NCBI RefSeq assembly: GCF_026626705.1
Contig: NZ_JAPNKC010000001.1
Span: forward strand, 8,512,001 to 8,576,000
Reading direction: 5' to 3'
Source of the DNA: Pyxidicoccus sp. MSG2
Lineage (GTDB): Bacteria; Myxococcota; Myxococcia; Myxococcales; Myxococcaceae
DNA length: 64,000 nucleotides
Under the pieces are notes generated by a model. The model was given only the letters and a program-made list of their open reading frames with translations. It did not search any database and was not told the origin of the DNA. Every line of letters starts with the position of its first letter. Positions within the stretch are counted from its first letter, which is position 1. The translations under genes were made by a program, and so were the position numbers. Shown here piece by piece: positions 24,154-32,831 of the stretch.

Positions 24154-24960
24154 TTAGTCCTCCCCGCACTCCATGCGCTGCTCGTTGCGGCGCAGCTCTT
24201 TGCTCGTCAGCGAGTCTCCGGACACGGTGAAGCGGGTGACCTCGTCCCTGCTCACCACCGAGTCGCACTCCGCCACCGTCGCCGAGCACGAGCGGACGAA
24301 CTCCACGACGCCGCTCTCGTCGCGGTCGAACTCCGACACGTGGCAGGTGTAGCCCATGGGCCCCTGGCGCACGTCGCCCGAGAAGCGCTCCTCGCCCACG
24401 ACGTCCCCGGTGTCGAGCAGCGCCCCTGACTTGTCCATGAGCGCGATGAGATAGTGGGTTCGCGTGTACGAGTCGCCGGGCTCGTCCCCTTCGGGCTCGC
24501 TGGACTCCTCGTAGGTGAGGACGCGGAGCATCCGGCCTTTCGACAGCTTGAACTCGTGGGAGTCGGCCTGGAGGGTCGCATCCTCCGTCTTCGGGCAGGC
24601 CAGCTTCTTCGCGGGGACCTTCACTTCGCGCGAGTAGGCGTCGGAAGCGACGAGCTTCAGCAATTCCAGGGCGCGCGCGCCCTCGTCCGCGGGACAGAAG
24701 CCGACGACCCACACCCAGAACCCGGGCTTGAGGCCGCGCACGGTGTTGCTCTGGACCAGCGTGGGGAAGCCCTCCGCAACGACGACGCCTCCGTCGGTGA
24801 GGAGCGTCTCGAGCTGCTTCCAGGTGGGCTCCAGGGACTCCACGTCCGCCTTTTTCTTGGCGCCCTTCCAGATGAGCGCCACGGTCTCCTCGGCCCGCGC
24901 CTGGGGCGCCCACGCCAGTGCCAGCGCGAAGGCCGTCACGATGAGCGCACGCGCAATCAC
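24154..24960 (-). CDS. Secreted protein of unknown function
   Basis: 268 residues. The GTG start at 24960 has GGGAGGG just upstream and overlaps the stop of the preceding gene as GTGA, so the two are coupled. A signal peptide is clear (ALIVTAFALALAWAPQARA|EE). The mature protein has four Cys and an early stretch in which a W-K-A-K-K-like segment precedes a predicted ligand fold of mixed strands. It contains G-F-W-V-W-V-V-G-F-C-P near residue 85. I recognise no domain. It may sense or process an envelope component together with its coupled neighbour. Confidence 0.7.
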   Translation of the reverse strand: MIARALIVTAFALALAWAPQARAEETVALIWKGAKKKADVESLEPTWKQLETLLTDGGVVVAEGFPTLVQSNTVRGLKPGFWVWVVGFCPADEGARALELLKLVASDAYSREVKVPAKKLACPKTEDATLQADSHEFKLSKGRMLRVLTYEESSEPEGDEPGDSYTRTHYLIALMDKSGALLDTGDVVGEERFSGDVRQGPMGYTCHVSEFDRDESGVVEFVRSCSATVAECDSVVSRDEVTRFTVSGDSLTSKELRRNEQRMECGED

Positions 24961-25718
24961 GCCGACCCTCCCGCGCGCTTCAGGGCCTCCTCCACGTACT
25001 GTATGCCCCGGGGCGTAATCGCCTTGCCCTTCTTCGTGTCCTGGGCGTACCCGCTGTGCAGGCGCAGCGCCTTGGCGGCGTTGGGCGCGGCGTACGTGAC
25101 GCCGAGCTCGCCCCAGAAGCGCGACATGGTCCCCGACGTCACCTCCACGTCCGCCTCCACGGCGCGCGCGAGGTAGAGGGGGATGAGCGAGCGCACGAGC
25201 TGGTCCTTCTGCCGGCCCGCGGACAGCAGCGCCTCGTGCCGGGGGTGCGCCTTGAGCGCCTCCACCAGACGGGCCACCACCACGGACGCGTCCTGCGGGG
25301 CTGCCGCCTCGCCTCCATTGCGCGCGGCCTTCTTCGGCTTCGCGCGGCTCCGGGACGCTGCACCCTTGCGCGCCTTCGGGGCCTCCGCGCCGTCGTGGGC
25401 GGGGGCCTTCGCGCTCTTCGCGGCACGGGCCTTCTTCGCCTTCGCGCGCCGGGCGGGCGCGGCCCTGGACGGAGCGGGAGCTTCCGCCTCTGGAGCCGCG
25501 GCCTCGGCGACGGGGCGCGGGCGCGGCGTGCGCTCGACCACGGTCTGCGCGGGCGCTGGAGCCGGCGCCGACGCGCGTGGCGGCGGTGCCTGCCTCACGG
25601 CCTCGTTCCTCGGCGAAGCCGGTTCGCGCGTATACCCCAGCAGCGCGCGCACCTCACCCACGACACCGCCCAACCCCACGTTCTGGAGCAGACCTTCCAA
25701 CCGGGAAGTGAAAGACAC
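24957..25718 (-). CDS. Ala/Lys/Pro-rich protein with histone-like linker and conserved C-terminal helical domain
   Basis: 253 residues from GTG 25718, which has AGGAGGG eight bases upstream; this site decides the start over a longer frame at 25745. A short helical N-terminus is followed by a disordered basic linker (about residues 40-145) built from A, K, P and R (RAKAKKARAAKSAKAPA), like a eukaryotic H1 tail. A compact C-terminal domain of about 100 residues follows (ARLVEALKAHPRHEALLSAG ... YVEEALKRAG). The C-terminal part resembles a small winged-helix or regulator fold but no family was recognised. Basic linkers of this kind bind DNA or RNA non-specifically in myxobacteria. The stop overlaps the next gene. 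A 14-bp palindrome sits about 45 bp upstream of the start. Confidence 0.7.
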   Translation of the reverse strand: MSFTSRLEGLLQNVGLGGVVGEVRALLGYTREPASPRNEAVRQAPPPRASAPAPAPAQTVVERTPRPRPVAEAAAPEAEAPAPSRAAPARRAKAKKARAAKSAKAPAHDGAEAPKARKGAASRSRAKPKKAARNGGEAAAPQDASVVVARLVEALKAHPRHEALLSAGRQKDQLVRSLIPLYLARAVEADVEVTSGTMSRFWGELGVTYAAPNAAKALRLHSGYAQDTKKGKAITPRGIQYVEEALKRAGGSA

Positions 25719-25762
25719 CTGGCGAGCCCTCCTGGACCCGCGCACGTTACCCCAGGATGGGT

Positions 25763-25776
25763 CTGATCCGGATCAG
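25763..25776. promoter_or_regulatory. Perfect 14-bp palindrome, candidate operator
   Basis: CTGATCCGGATCAG is a perfect palindrome about 45 bp upstream of the GTG at 25718, in the expected promoter area of the coupled pair on the minus strand. Its size and two-fold symmetry suit a dimeric repressor. No regulator gene lies beside it, so the binding protein is unknown. Confidence 0.35.
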
Positions 25777-25793
25777 GCCCCGAACGAAGGGCT

Positions 25794-25818
25794 CCCACCC
25801 CGGATCTCCCGGGGTGGG
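25794..25818 (-). terminator. Hairpin downstream of the S53 protease gene
   Basis: CCCACCCCGG (25794-25803) and CCGGGGTGGG (25809-25818) form a perfect 10-bp stem with a 5-nt loop, 43 bp beyond the protease stop. The sequence after it on the minus strand is only weakly T-rich, so it could act as a Rho-assisted or processing hairpin rather than a strong intrinsic terminator. Confidence 0.5.
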
Positions 25819-25861
25819 CGTGGGTCTTCCAGCGGGCGCCCCCAGAGGGGAGGCCCACGTC

Positions 25862-27640
25862 TCACGGCAGGGTGTTGAACAGGCCCAGCGCGTTGGGGGC
25901 GCCCCACCCGGTGGGGATGTCCCAGCCGGGGCCGGACACATACCCCCGGTCCGAGACACCCACGGTGATGTCCCGGAAGGTGCCCTGGACGGCGGGCGTC
26001 GTGTAGAGCGTCGAGTTGAGCCAGCCGGCCACCGGCCTGTTCTCCGCCACGCGCGCGCTGTTCACCACGGCCACCAGCCCCGCGAAGATGGGCGAGCCGA
26101 ACGAGGTGCCCGTGTTGGGGCTGGTGGTGCCCAGCCACGTGTACCAGTAGCCGGTGTCCGCGTTGAGGGCCACGTCCGCCACGGCGCGGCGGCTCGGAGG
26201 CTTGGGCAGGCCCTGCTGCCACGAGGGCGTGGGGAACGTCGCGCTGATGCCCGAGCCCGAGTAGAGCCAGGTCACCTCGCTGGCCACCGTGTTCCCATTC
26301 ATCTTCAGCTGGGTGCCGCCCACGGAGGTGACGTAGGGGCTGGAGGAAGGCACGTCCACGCCGGCCGAGTCACCGCCGGCCGCCACCACCGTGACGCCGA
26401 GCGCGGCGGCCATCATCGCGGAGGCGCTGTACTGCTCGTGCACCGCCTTCGGCTCCGAGTCCTCGCGGTGGGCGAACGAGTCGGTGATGACGGACACCTC
26501 GCCCCGGGCGATGGCCTCGTTGAAGGTGTAGATCATCGACGTGTTGCGGGCGTCGGGGCCCATGTAGACGAACACGTCCGCCTCGGGGGCCATGACGCTG
26601 GCCCACTCCACGTCGAGCTGTCCCTCGCGGTAGCGCGTCCCGGGCGCCTCCATGGTCTGCACCACGGTGGGGTCCGCGCGCTGCACGCCGAAGATCTTCC
26701 AGAAGGCGCGCAGGTCCTTCCACCGGAAGCCCGCGCCGATGACCACGCCCAGCTTCACGCCCTTGCCGCGGAAGCCGCGCTGGTACAGGGGCGCCATGCC
26801 ATACGCGCTCGCCACCTGCTGCGGGGTGAGGCCGTCGGTGATGGGCTGTGGTTGATGGGTGGGCACCTCGCCGAACTCGCCGGGCAGCGGCCCGGGCTCG
26901 GTGGGCAGGTCCACGGCGACGATGGAGGTGATGCGGTCCTTCACGTACTGCGGCGCCTTGATTTCCACGTTGGGTGGCAGGCCGTAGACGTTGTGCGGGT
27001 CATTGCCGCCCTGAGGGGACTTGCGCTCCAGGATGATGAGCTGGACGCCGAAGGCCGCGTTGAACTGGGCCACGGTGCCGCTGAAGTGGATGAGCAACCG
27101 GTTGGTGGCGACGCGCTCCACCTTCAGACCCACCGACTCCAGGTGGTCCGTCACCAGCTTCACGTCCTGCTCCCAAGGCGCGTGTCGGGCGTTCCACTGC
27201 TGCGGCGTCAGGTAGTGACGGAAGCGGTCGCTCTTCGGGTCGTAGAGGTCCTTGATGGTGGCCTCCAGCTCCGTGCGGTTGCGGATGGGCAGCGCCACCA
27301 GGCCACGGATGAGGTCGGTGTTGGGCGCGGGGCCCAGGTCCGTGTAGACGCCGGGCATGGGCCCGGGCACGCCGTCCGGCGTGGGGGCGGGCGTCTCGTC
27401 CAGGTCGCCCACCGGCGGCGGGCCATCCGGGTCCGGCGGAGGTGGCTGCGGTGGCGGCGGCTCGGGAGGAGGAGGTGGCGGCGGTGGTTCCGGCTGTGGC
27501 GTGGGCGCGGGCTGCGGAACCGGCTCGTCGGGATTGGTGCCGCTCGGCCTGGCGACGGACACCAGCCGGTCCGCGTCACGGCAGCCCACGGCGCCAACCG
27601 CCGTCAGGGCCAGCAGGCCCGCAAGGATGCTTGCTCTCAT
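25862..27640 (-). CDS. Sedolisin-type (S53, kumamolisin-like) serine-carboxyl protease lipoprotein
   Basis: 592 residues from ATG 27640, preceded by GGGGGAG. The N-terminus has a lipobox (ALTAVGAVGC), so the pre-protein is predicted to be lipidated, then a long Pro-rich tether (residues 30-75). A pro-kumamolisin activation domain follows (about 85-260, with H-Y-L-T-P-Q-Q-W). In the catalytic domain E-G-Q-L-D-V-E-W near 339 supplies the Glu/Asp pair and A-A-G-G-D-S near 424 the oxyanion Asp. G-T-S-F-G-S-P near 511 supplies the nucleophilic Ser (TGTS instead of the usual SGTS). The C-terminal D-I-T-V-G and G-W-D-I-P-T-G-W-G-A-P form the calcium site. All key residues are present, so an active acidic endopeptidase acting on envelope or extracellular proteins is expected. 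It stands alone, 175 bp from a divergent gene. Confidence 0.88.
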   Translation of the reverse strand: MRASILAGLLALTAVGAVGCRDADRLVSVARPSGTNPDEPVPQPAPTPQPEPPPPPPPPEPPPPQPPPPDPDGPPPVGDLDETPAPTPDGVPGPMPGVYTDLGPAPNTDLIRGLVALPIRNRTELEATIKDLYDPKSDRFRHYLTPQQWNARHAPWEQDVKLVTDHLESVGLKVERVATNRLLIHFSGTVAQFNAAFGVQLIILERKSPQGGNDPHNVYGLPPNVEIKAPQYVKDRITSIVAVDLPTEPGPLPGEFGEVPTHQPQPITDGLTPQQVASAYGMAPLYQRGFRGKGVKLGVVIGAGFRWKDLRAFWKIFGVQRADPTVVQTMEAPGTRYREGQLDVEWASVMAPEADVFVYMGPDARNTSMIYTFNEAIARGEVSVITDSFAHREDSEPKAVHEQYSASAMMAAALGVTVVAAGGDSAGVDVPSSSPYVTSVGGTQLKMNGNTVASEVTWLYSGSGISATFPTPSWQQGLPKPPSRRAVADVALNADTGYWYTWLGTTSPNTGTSFGSPIFAGLVAVVNSARVAENRPVAGWLNSTLYTTPAVQGTFRDITVGVSDRGYVSGPGWDIPTGWGAPNALGLFNTLP

Positions 27641-27814
27641 GATGTGCTCCCCCACCCGTGCGGCGCGCCTCCACCGGCGTGCCGCCTCCCATCCCTCCCT
27701 CCGCTCGGAGGGCCCTCTGCATGACTGCCGGAGGGAAGGTGGGTGCGACGCGGAGGGTGTGCAACTGTTCGCCAGCGGGCAGACGCGGCTAGAGTGCGCG
27801 GACGCGTTCCCCCC

Positions 27815-28564
27815 ATGCGGCTGCTGCCCACTCTCCTCCTTTTCCTCCTCCTCGCGCCCAGCGCGGCCCTGGCCCAGGGTGACACCCGTCTTGCGTTCCT
27901 GGGGCGTCAGCTCCAGCAGGGCAAGGACCCGCGCACGCGCTCGCAGGCGGCGTTGGTGCTGGGCGCCACGGAGGACCCGGAGGCGGTGCCCCTGTTGTGC
28001 GGGGCCCTGAAGGACGCGAGCGAGCTGGTGCGCGCGGCGGTGGCGAAGAGCCTGGCGAAGTTGCTGGAGCCATCCGCGCTGGCGTGCCTCCAGGCGCACA
28101 AGGGCGAGGCGGACGCGGCGGCGAAGGCCGCGGTGGACGACGCGGTGGCCGCGCTGAAGGAGTACCAGTCGCGCCCGCCGCGCTTCTACGTGGCCATGGA
28201 CGCGCTGAAGGACCGCACGGGGAAGCTGCCGGCGGACCTGGTGAAGGCGACCGAGGCGCGGCTGCGCTCGCGGCTGGTGCGCAGCGGCGGGCTGGTGGCG
28301 CCGGCGAAGGAGTCGAAGGCGGCGGCGAAGGGCGCGCTGAAGAAGCTGGGCGTGCACGGTTACCGCATCACCCCGGAGATTCAGGCGACGGAGAGCGGTG
28401 GGCTGAAGGTGGCCATCGTCTGCCTGTCGTACCCGGACCTGTCGTTGATGGGGCAGGTGGAAGTGAATGCCGCGGGCGCGCAGCCCGGAGACCTCCTCAA
28501 GGCCCTGGTGCCGAAAGCAGTGGAGGAGGCGGCGGAAACCTTCGAGTGGAGCAGCGAGACATGA
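27815..28564 (+). CDS. Secreted HEAT-repeat protein
   Basis: 249 residues from ATG 27815; a longer frame from 27743 has no signal-like start. A signal peptide (LLPTLLLFLLLAPSAALAQ) is followed by HEAT-like repeats at about residues 30-110 (RSQAALVLGATEDPEAVPLL, then L-V-R-A-A-V-A-K-S-L). HEAT repeats are protein-binding scaffolds. The second half is mixed alpha/beta, with G-Y-R-I-T-P-E-I near 190 and a strand-rich end, of no recognised family. The stop overlaps the start of the HAMP protein gene as ATGA, so the two proteins probably work together at the inner membrane, this one on the periplasmic side. Confidence 0.75.
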   Translation: MRLLPTLLLFLLLAPSAALAQGDTRLAFLGRQLQQGKDPRTRSQAALVLGATEDPEAVPLLCGALKDASELVRAAVAKSLAKLLEPSALACLQAHKGEADAAAKAAVDDAVAALKEYQSRPPRFYVAMDALKDRTGKLPADLVKATEARLRSRLVRSGGLVAPAKESKAAAKGALKKLGVHGYRITPEIQATESGGLKVAIVCLSYPDLSLMGQVEVNAAGAQPGDLLKALVPKAVEEAAETFEWSSET

Positions 28565-29298
28565 CGACGACGACGGCTCCCCTGGCGACGCCGAAGCGGC
28601 GCTGGCGCAACTTCCTCCTGGACACGGGCTTCCAGCTCAAGCTGACGGCGTACATGGTCGGAGTGACGCTGGTGCTGTCGGGGCTCCTGGGCGTGTTCCT
28701 GGTGCGGGCGGCGCGGACGCTGATGCGGGAGACGGCGGCGGCGGTGGAGGCGCGCTCGCGCGCGGCGGAGGTGAGCCGAGAGCTGTCGGGCGCCACGCTC
28801 TCCAACGAGCTGCTGGCGCGGATGGATGACCCGGCCTTCGAGGCCACCTTCCGCGAGAAGGCGCGCTCCATCGATGCGGCGTACGAGGAGGAGCGCTCGG
28901 CCATCGTCACCCAGCGTGCGGAGCTGGAGCGGCAGCAGCAGCTCACGTGGTGGGTGTTGGGCGGGCTGTTGACGGGCTTCACGGTGGTGGTGGCGCTGGG
29001 CACGATTGTCGTGACGCACCGGTTGGCGGGGCCGCTCCTTCGCATCCGCCGCATGGTGAACGAGGTCCACGACGGCAAGCTGCGGCCTCCGCAGTACGGC
29101 CTGCGCGACGGTGACGAACTGCGGGAGCTCTTCGACGACACGCGGAAGATGGTGCAGCGGCTGCGCGAGCAGCACGAGGAGGACGCCAACGCGCTGGCGA
29201 AGGCGCTGAGCGCCGCGGAGGGCTCTGGCGCTTCTCCGGAGGCCCTGGCGGAGCTGCGCACGCTGGAGGCCCGCTACCGCGCGCGGCTGGCGCAGTAG
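28561..29298 (+). CDS. HAMP-domain inner-membrane protein without output domain
   Basis: 245 residues. TM1 is at about residues 28-52, a periplasmic helical domain of about 75 residues follows, and TM2 is at about 127-152. A HAMP segment comes next (HRLAGPLLRIRRMVNEVHDG then D-E-L-R-E-L-F-D-D), then a coiled coil to the C-terminus. There is no histidine kinase, cyclase or methyl-accepting domain, so it is a bare receptor-like module that must signal through a partner. The ATG overlaps the upstream stop (ATGA). Convergent with the helicase gene, with a 35-bp gap. Confidence 0.8.
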   Translation: MTTTTAPLATPKRRWRNFLLDTGFQLKLTAYMVGVTLVLSGLLGVFLVRAARTLMRETAAAVEARSRAAEVSRELSGATLSNELLARMDDPAFEATFREKARSIDAAYEEERSAIVTQRAELERQQQLTWWVLGGLLTGFTVVVALGTIVVTHRLAGPLLRIRRMVNEVHDGKLRPPQYGLRDGDELRELFDDTRKMVQRLREQHEEDANALAKALSAAEGSGASPEALAELRTLEARYRARLAQ

Positions 29299-29333
29299 CG
29301 AGCTCGCTGTCTCAAAGAGCGCGGAGCTTCGCG

Positions 29334-32294
29334 TCAGCCCCAGGAGCGCGCGGGGTCCAGCTCCACGGTGAGCCCCGTCTCCTTGAGCACCCCGTGGATG
29401 CGCAGGCGCGCCTGGGCCCAGGGGAGGGCCTCCACGCGGTAGCCGTCGAGCGCGTTCATCAGGTGCGCGCGGTAGCTGGGGTGGCCCGGGTCCGCGAGGA
29501 TGACGACGCCCCGGTCCGTGGTGGAGCGGATGAGCCGGCCCACGCCCTGGCGCAGGAGCAGCAGCGCGCGCGGCAGCCGGTAGTGGAGGAAGCCCAGGTA
29601 CTCGCCGCCGTTGCGCGACAGGGGCTCCTCGCGAGCGGCCACCAGCGGGCGCAGCGCGGGCTCCAGCGGCAGCTTGTCGATGAAGACGCAGCCCACGCCA
29701 CGGCCGGGGATGTCCACGCCCTGCCAGAAGCTCTTGGTGCCCAGCAGCACCGTGCCCGTGTCGCGCTCCTGCCGCGCCGCCAGCGAGCGGCTGTGCCCGC
29801 GCGACTGCCGCATCACTTCAATCCCGAGCGGCTCCAGCCGCGAGCGCACCTCCGAGCCCACGCGCTCCATGCGCCGCGTGGACGCGAACAGCCCCAGCAC
29901 GCGCCCGCCCATCGTCTGGGCCAGCCCCGAAATCCGGAGCGCGGCCCACTCCACGAAGGCCTCCTCGTGCGCGCGTGGAGCGTCCGTGACGAGCACCACC
30001 AGCGCCTGCTCCCGCAGCCGGAAGGGCGAGGGCGCGCGCACCAGGCGAGGCGCGGGTTGCTCACCACGGCCGTCCAGGCCCAGCCGCCGCAGCACGAAGG
30101 GCGCGCCGTCCCCGGTGCCCAGCGTGGCCGACGCCAGCACCAGCGCGCGCTTGCTCGCGGCGAAGTCGCGCGACACGTACGCGGACACGTCCACCGGCTG
30201 CGCGCCCACGCTCCAGCGTTGCCGCTTCGGCTCGGCCGTGGCCGCGTAGCACCGCCCCGGCGCGGGCTCGCCGGACAGCTCTCCCGAGAGCACCGCCAAC
30301 TCGCCCAGCTCCGTGGTGGCGCCAGACAGCTCGCGCTCCAGCGCGGGGTTGCGCGCCGCCAGCTCCGGCAGGGCCGCCAGCACCCGCACCGCCAGCAGCG
30401 TGTGCAGCGCCTGGAGCGCGTCGCGCACCGCCACCAGCCCGTCGCTCACCGGCTCCCAGGCGGGCAGGGCGCGCACCGCCTCCGTCACCCGGAGCTCCGG
30501 CGCGTAGGTGCTCTCGTCCGGGTCCTCGCCCACGGCGGTGGCGCCCGGCTCGCACAGCGCCGTCACGCTCGCGCCCAGGCCGCGCGCCTCGTCCAGCAGC
30601 CGGCGCAGCCCGTCCTCCACCTCACCCATCAGCGCGCGCGACTCGACCCGTGCGCCCAGGGCCCGCCGCAGCTCCGCGAAGAGGCCCCTCCGTCCATCGC
30701 GCCCGTGCAGGCGCTCGGTGAGGCGCTGGAAGGCCAGGTCCGACAGCTCCACGGCCAGCGCGGTGGTGGCCACGTCCTCCACCTCGTGCGCCTCGTCCAG
30801 CACCAGGTGCTCCAGCTTCGGGTAGCGCGCGGGCCAGGCGAAGGCGAGGGACTGGTTGATGACCAGCACGTCCGCCTCGCGGGCCTGCGCCACCGCCGAG
30901 TGGTAGAAGCACTTGTGGAAGTGCGGGCACTTCTCGCCCAGCGTCGTCGCCGCCTCCGAGCGCACCGCCGGCACCAGGCCGAACATGGCCGGGAAGCGCT
31001 CTCGGAACCAGTGACTCAGCCGGTCCAAATCCCCTTCGCCGCTGCGACGCATGTACGCGCGCAGGTACGCCCGGGGCGCGCGCGCGGCGTGGCCCATGCC
31101 GGGCTCCACCCGCGTGGCCTCCAGCGTGCGGCGGCGGCACAGGTAGTTCGTCTGCCCCTTGAGAAGCGCGTAGCCGAAGGCCCCGTTCATGGCCCGATGG
31201 AGCCGGGGCAGGTCCTTCTCCAGCAACTGGTCCTGCAGCGTCTTCGTGTGCGGCGCCACGCCCACCTTGCGCCCGTTGCGCGCGGCGAAGAGGGCCGAGG
31301 GCGCCAGGTACGCCAGCGACTTTCCCGTGCCCGTCCCGGCCTCCACCGCCACCTGCCCGCCATCCGACAGCGCGCGCGCCACCGCCTGCGCCACGTCGAG
31401 CTGCGCGGCCCGGCTCACGAAGCCCTCGCCCACGCGCTCCAGTGCGCCTCCCGCGCCCAGCACCGCCGCCACCTCGTCCGGGCGCACCGGCAGCACCGGC
31501 GTGTCCGCGTCCGGCTCGGGCGGGGCCGCCATTCCCCCCGCGCGTCGCCGCTCCGGACGGCCGCGCAGGAAGCCCTGCGCTTCCAGCTTCAGCGGCGTGG
31601 ACACCGCCCGGCACGCCGTGCGCAGCCGCGCCAGCAGGTCCACCAGCGGCCACTCCTCGTAGTCGAAGGCGCCATGCGCGTCCTCCTCGAGGCCCGCGTC
31701 CACCTGCGACAGCCGCAGCTCCGCGCCGGGGCGCGGGTCCAGCGTGGCCAGCAGGTCCGCCACGTCATCGCCGCGGCCGTCGCGGATGATGCGCTCCATG
31801 GCGTGCACCAGCACCGACTGCACCGCGTCGCAGTCCGACAGGGCCCGGTGCGGCTGGCGCAGGGCCAGCCCCGCCCAGCGCAACAGCGACTCCAGCGAGT
31901 GGCTGGGCAGCTCCGGGTGCAGGTAGTGCATCAGCTCGCACGAGTCGAGCACCGGGGCGCGGATGGCGCCCAGCACGTCCGGCAGGAAGCCTTTTTCGAA
32001 GGGCGCGTTGTGCGCCACCACCGTCCACCCGGTGAGCTTCTCGCGAAGCTCCGCGGCGTCGGTGCCGAAGCGGGGGCGGCCCGTGAGGTCCGCGTCCGTC
32101 AGGCCCGTCAGCCGGCGGATGGTGAGGGGCAGGGGCCGCGACGCCTCGTACAGGCGCGCGAAGCGGTCCACCTCGCGCCCGCCCTCGAAGAAGATGCAGC
32201 CCAGCTCGATGACCTCGTCCACACGCGGGTCCAGCCCCGTGGTCTCGAGGTCGAGGAAGACATGCCGGGTGAAGAGCTCCGCCGCGCCGCCCAT
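29334..32294 (-). CDS. DnaQ-like exonuclease fused to DinG-type helicase
   Basis: 986 residues. Residues 10-175 are a DEDD exonuclease of the DnaQ epsilon type (FLDLETTGLD, later H-N-A-P-F-E, and H-R-A-L-S-D-C-D). From about 270 a superfamily 2, XPD/DinG-type helicase follows: Walker A G-T-G-T-G-K-S near 321, D-E-A-H near 501, and S-A-T-L-G-T-G-D in motif III. Cysteines at L-C-R-R-R and K-C-P-H-F-H-K-C between Walker A and the DEAH box are placed where the family holds a 4Fe-4S cluster. Fusion of both activities is known in Gram-positive DinG but its helicase differs in detail. Expected role: unwinding and trimming damaged DNA or R-loops. No nearby gene suggests a dedicated pathway. Confidence 0.88.
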   Translation of the reverse strand: MGGAAELFTRHVFLDLETTGLDPRVDEVIELGCIFFEGGREVDRFARLYEASRPLPLTIRRLTGLTDADLTGRPRFGTDAAELREKLTGWTVVAHNAPFEKGFLPDVLGAIRAPVLDSCELMHYLHPELPSHSLESLLRWAGLALRQPHRALSDCDAVQSVLVHAMERIIRDGRGDDVADLLATLDPRPGAELRLSQVDAGLEEDAHGAFDYEEWPLVDLLARLRTACRAVSTPLKLEAQGFLRGRPERRRAGGMAAPPEPDADTPVLPVRPDEVAAVLGAGGALERVGEGFVSRAAQLDVAQAVARALSDGGQVAVEAGTGTGKSLAYLAPSALFAARNGRKVGVAPHTKTLQDQLLEKDLPRLHRAMNGAFGYALLKGQTNYLCRRRTLEATRVEPGMGHAARAPRAYLRAYMRRSGEGDLDRLSHWFRERFPAMFGLVPAVRSEAATTLGEKCPHFHKCFYHSAVAQAREADVLVINQSLAFAWPARYPKLEHLVLDEAHEVEDVATTALAVELSDLAFQRLTERLHGRDGRRGLFAELRRALGARVESRALMGEVEDGLRRLLDEARGLGASVTALCEPGATAVGEDPDESTYAPELRVTEAVRALPAWEPVSDGLVAVRDALQALHTLLAVRVLAALPELAARNPALERELSGATTELGELAVLSGELSGEPAPGRCYAATAEPKRQRWSVGAQPVDVSAYVSRDFAASKRALVLASATLGTGDGAPFVLRRLGLDGRGEQPAPRLVRAPSPFRLREQALVVLVTDAPRAHEEAFVEWAALRISGLAQTMGGRVLGLFASTRRMERVGSEVRSRLEPLGIEVMRQSRGHSRSLAARQERDTGTVLLGTKSFWQGVDIPGRGVGCVFIDKLPLEPALRPLVAAREEPLSRNGGEYLGFLHYRLPRALLLLRQGVGRLIRSTTDRGVVILADPGHPSYRAHLMNALDGYRVEALPWAQARLRIHGVLKETGLTVELDPARSWG

Positions 32295-32351
32295 GCAGGG
32301 CGCCGACAGTAAGGCCGACTCGCCGCGGAGGACAGAAAACGGCCGGCGGCT

Positions 32352-32783
32352 TCAGTCCACCATGAACACGCCGGAAATCATCTTCCCCATGGCGCAGCCG
32401 TACACGAGCTTGCCGGACTCCTTCGGGGTGAAGGCGATTTCCACCGGCTGGTTCAGCGGCAGCGGGGTGTTGATGTCGTAGCCGTCCATGACGACTTCGG
32501 TGGCGCACGTCTGGTCCGTCTTGCGCGTCACCACCAGCTTCACCGGCTCGCCCTTCTTGAGATTCACGGGGCTGGGCTCGTAGCCCTTCTCCGTGACGGT
32601 GAGCTCCACCACGCGCACGCCGCCCTCGCGCTTCTCCGGAGCCGAGGGCGCCGAGGGCGCGGTGGCCTCCGCCTTCGTGGCGCCCGTGTCCTTGGAGCAC
32701 CCCTGCTGCGTGGCGCCCACCATGGCGGCCGTCGCGGCCAGGGCGAGCCAGGGCTTGATGATGCGGGAGAGGAAGGGGCGCAT
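32352..32783 (-). CDS. Cupredoxin-domain lipoprotein
   Basis: 143 residues. The N-terminus carries a hydrophobic segment and a Cys near residue 29 (ATQQGC) that could be lipidated, then an Ala/Pro tether. Residues 55-143 form a short cupredoxin fold of the EfeO/plastocyanin-like type. The family's conserved Cys is in D-Q-T-C-A-T-E-V and the C-terminal copper-loop region reads V-Y-G-C-A-M-G-K-M-I-S-G-V-F. The usual histidine ligands are not obvious; two Cys and two Met could bind copper instead. Likely an envelope copper-binding or electron-transfer protein. It lies 57 bp downstream of nothing transcribed into it and stands between unrelated minus-strand genes. Confidence 0.78.
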   Translation of the reverse strand: MRPFLSRIIKPWLALAATAAMVGATQQGCSKDTGATKAEATAPSAPSAPEKREGGVRVVELTVTEKGYEPSPVNLKKGEPVKLVVTRKTDQTCATEVVMDGYDINTPLPLNQPVEIAFTPKESGKLVYGCAMGKMISGVFMVD

Positions 32784-32831
32784 GGCGTGTCTCGCTAGCA
32801 GGGTAGAAGGGGGTCGGTGCCCGGGAGGCCT

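Noticed and set aside
29297..29308. AGCGAGCTCGCT palindrome between the HAMP and helicase genes
   Set aside because: It has no loop or T-run and includes part of the stop codon, so it is not a convincing bidirectional terminator.
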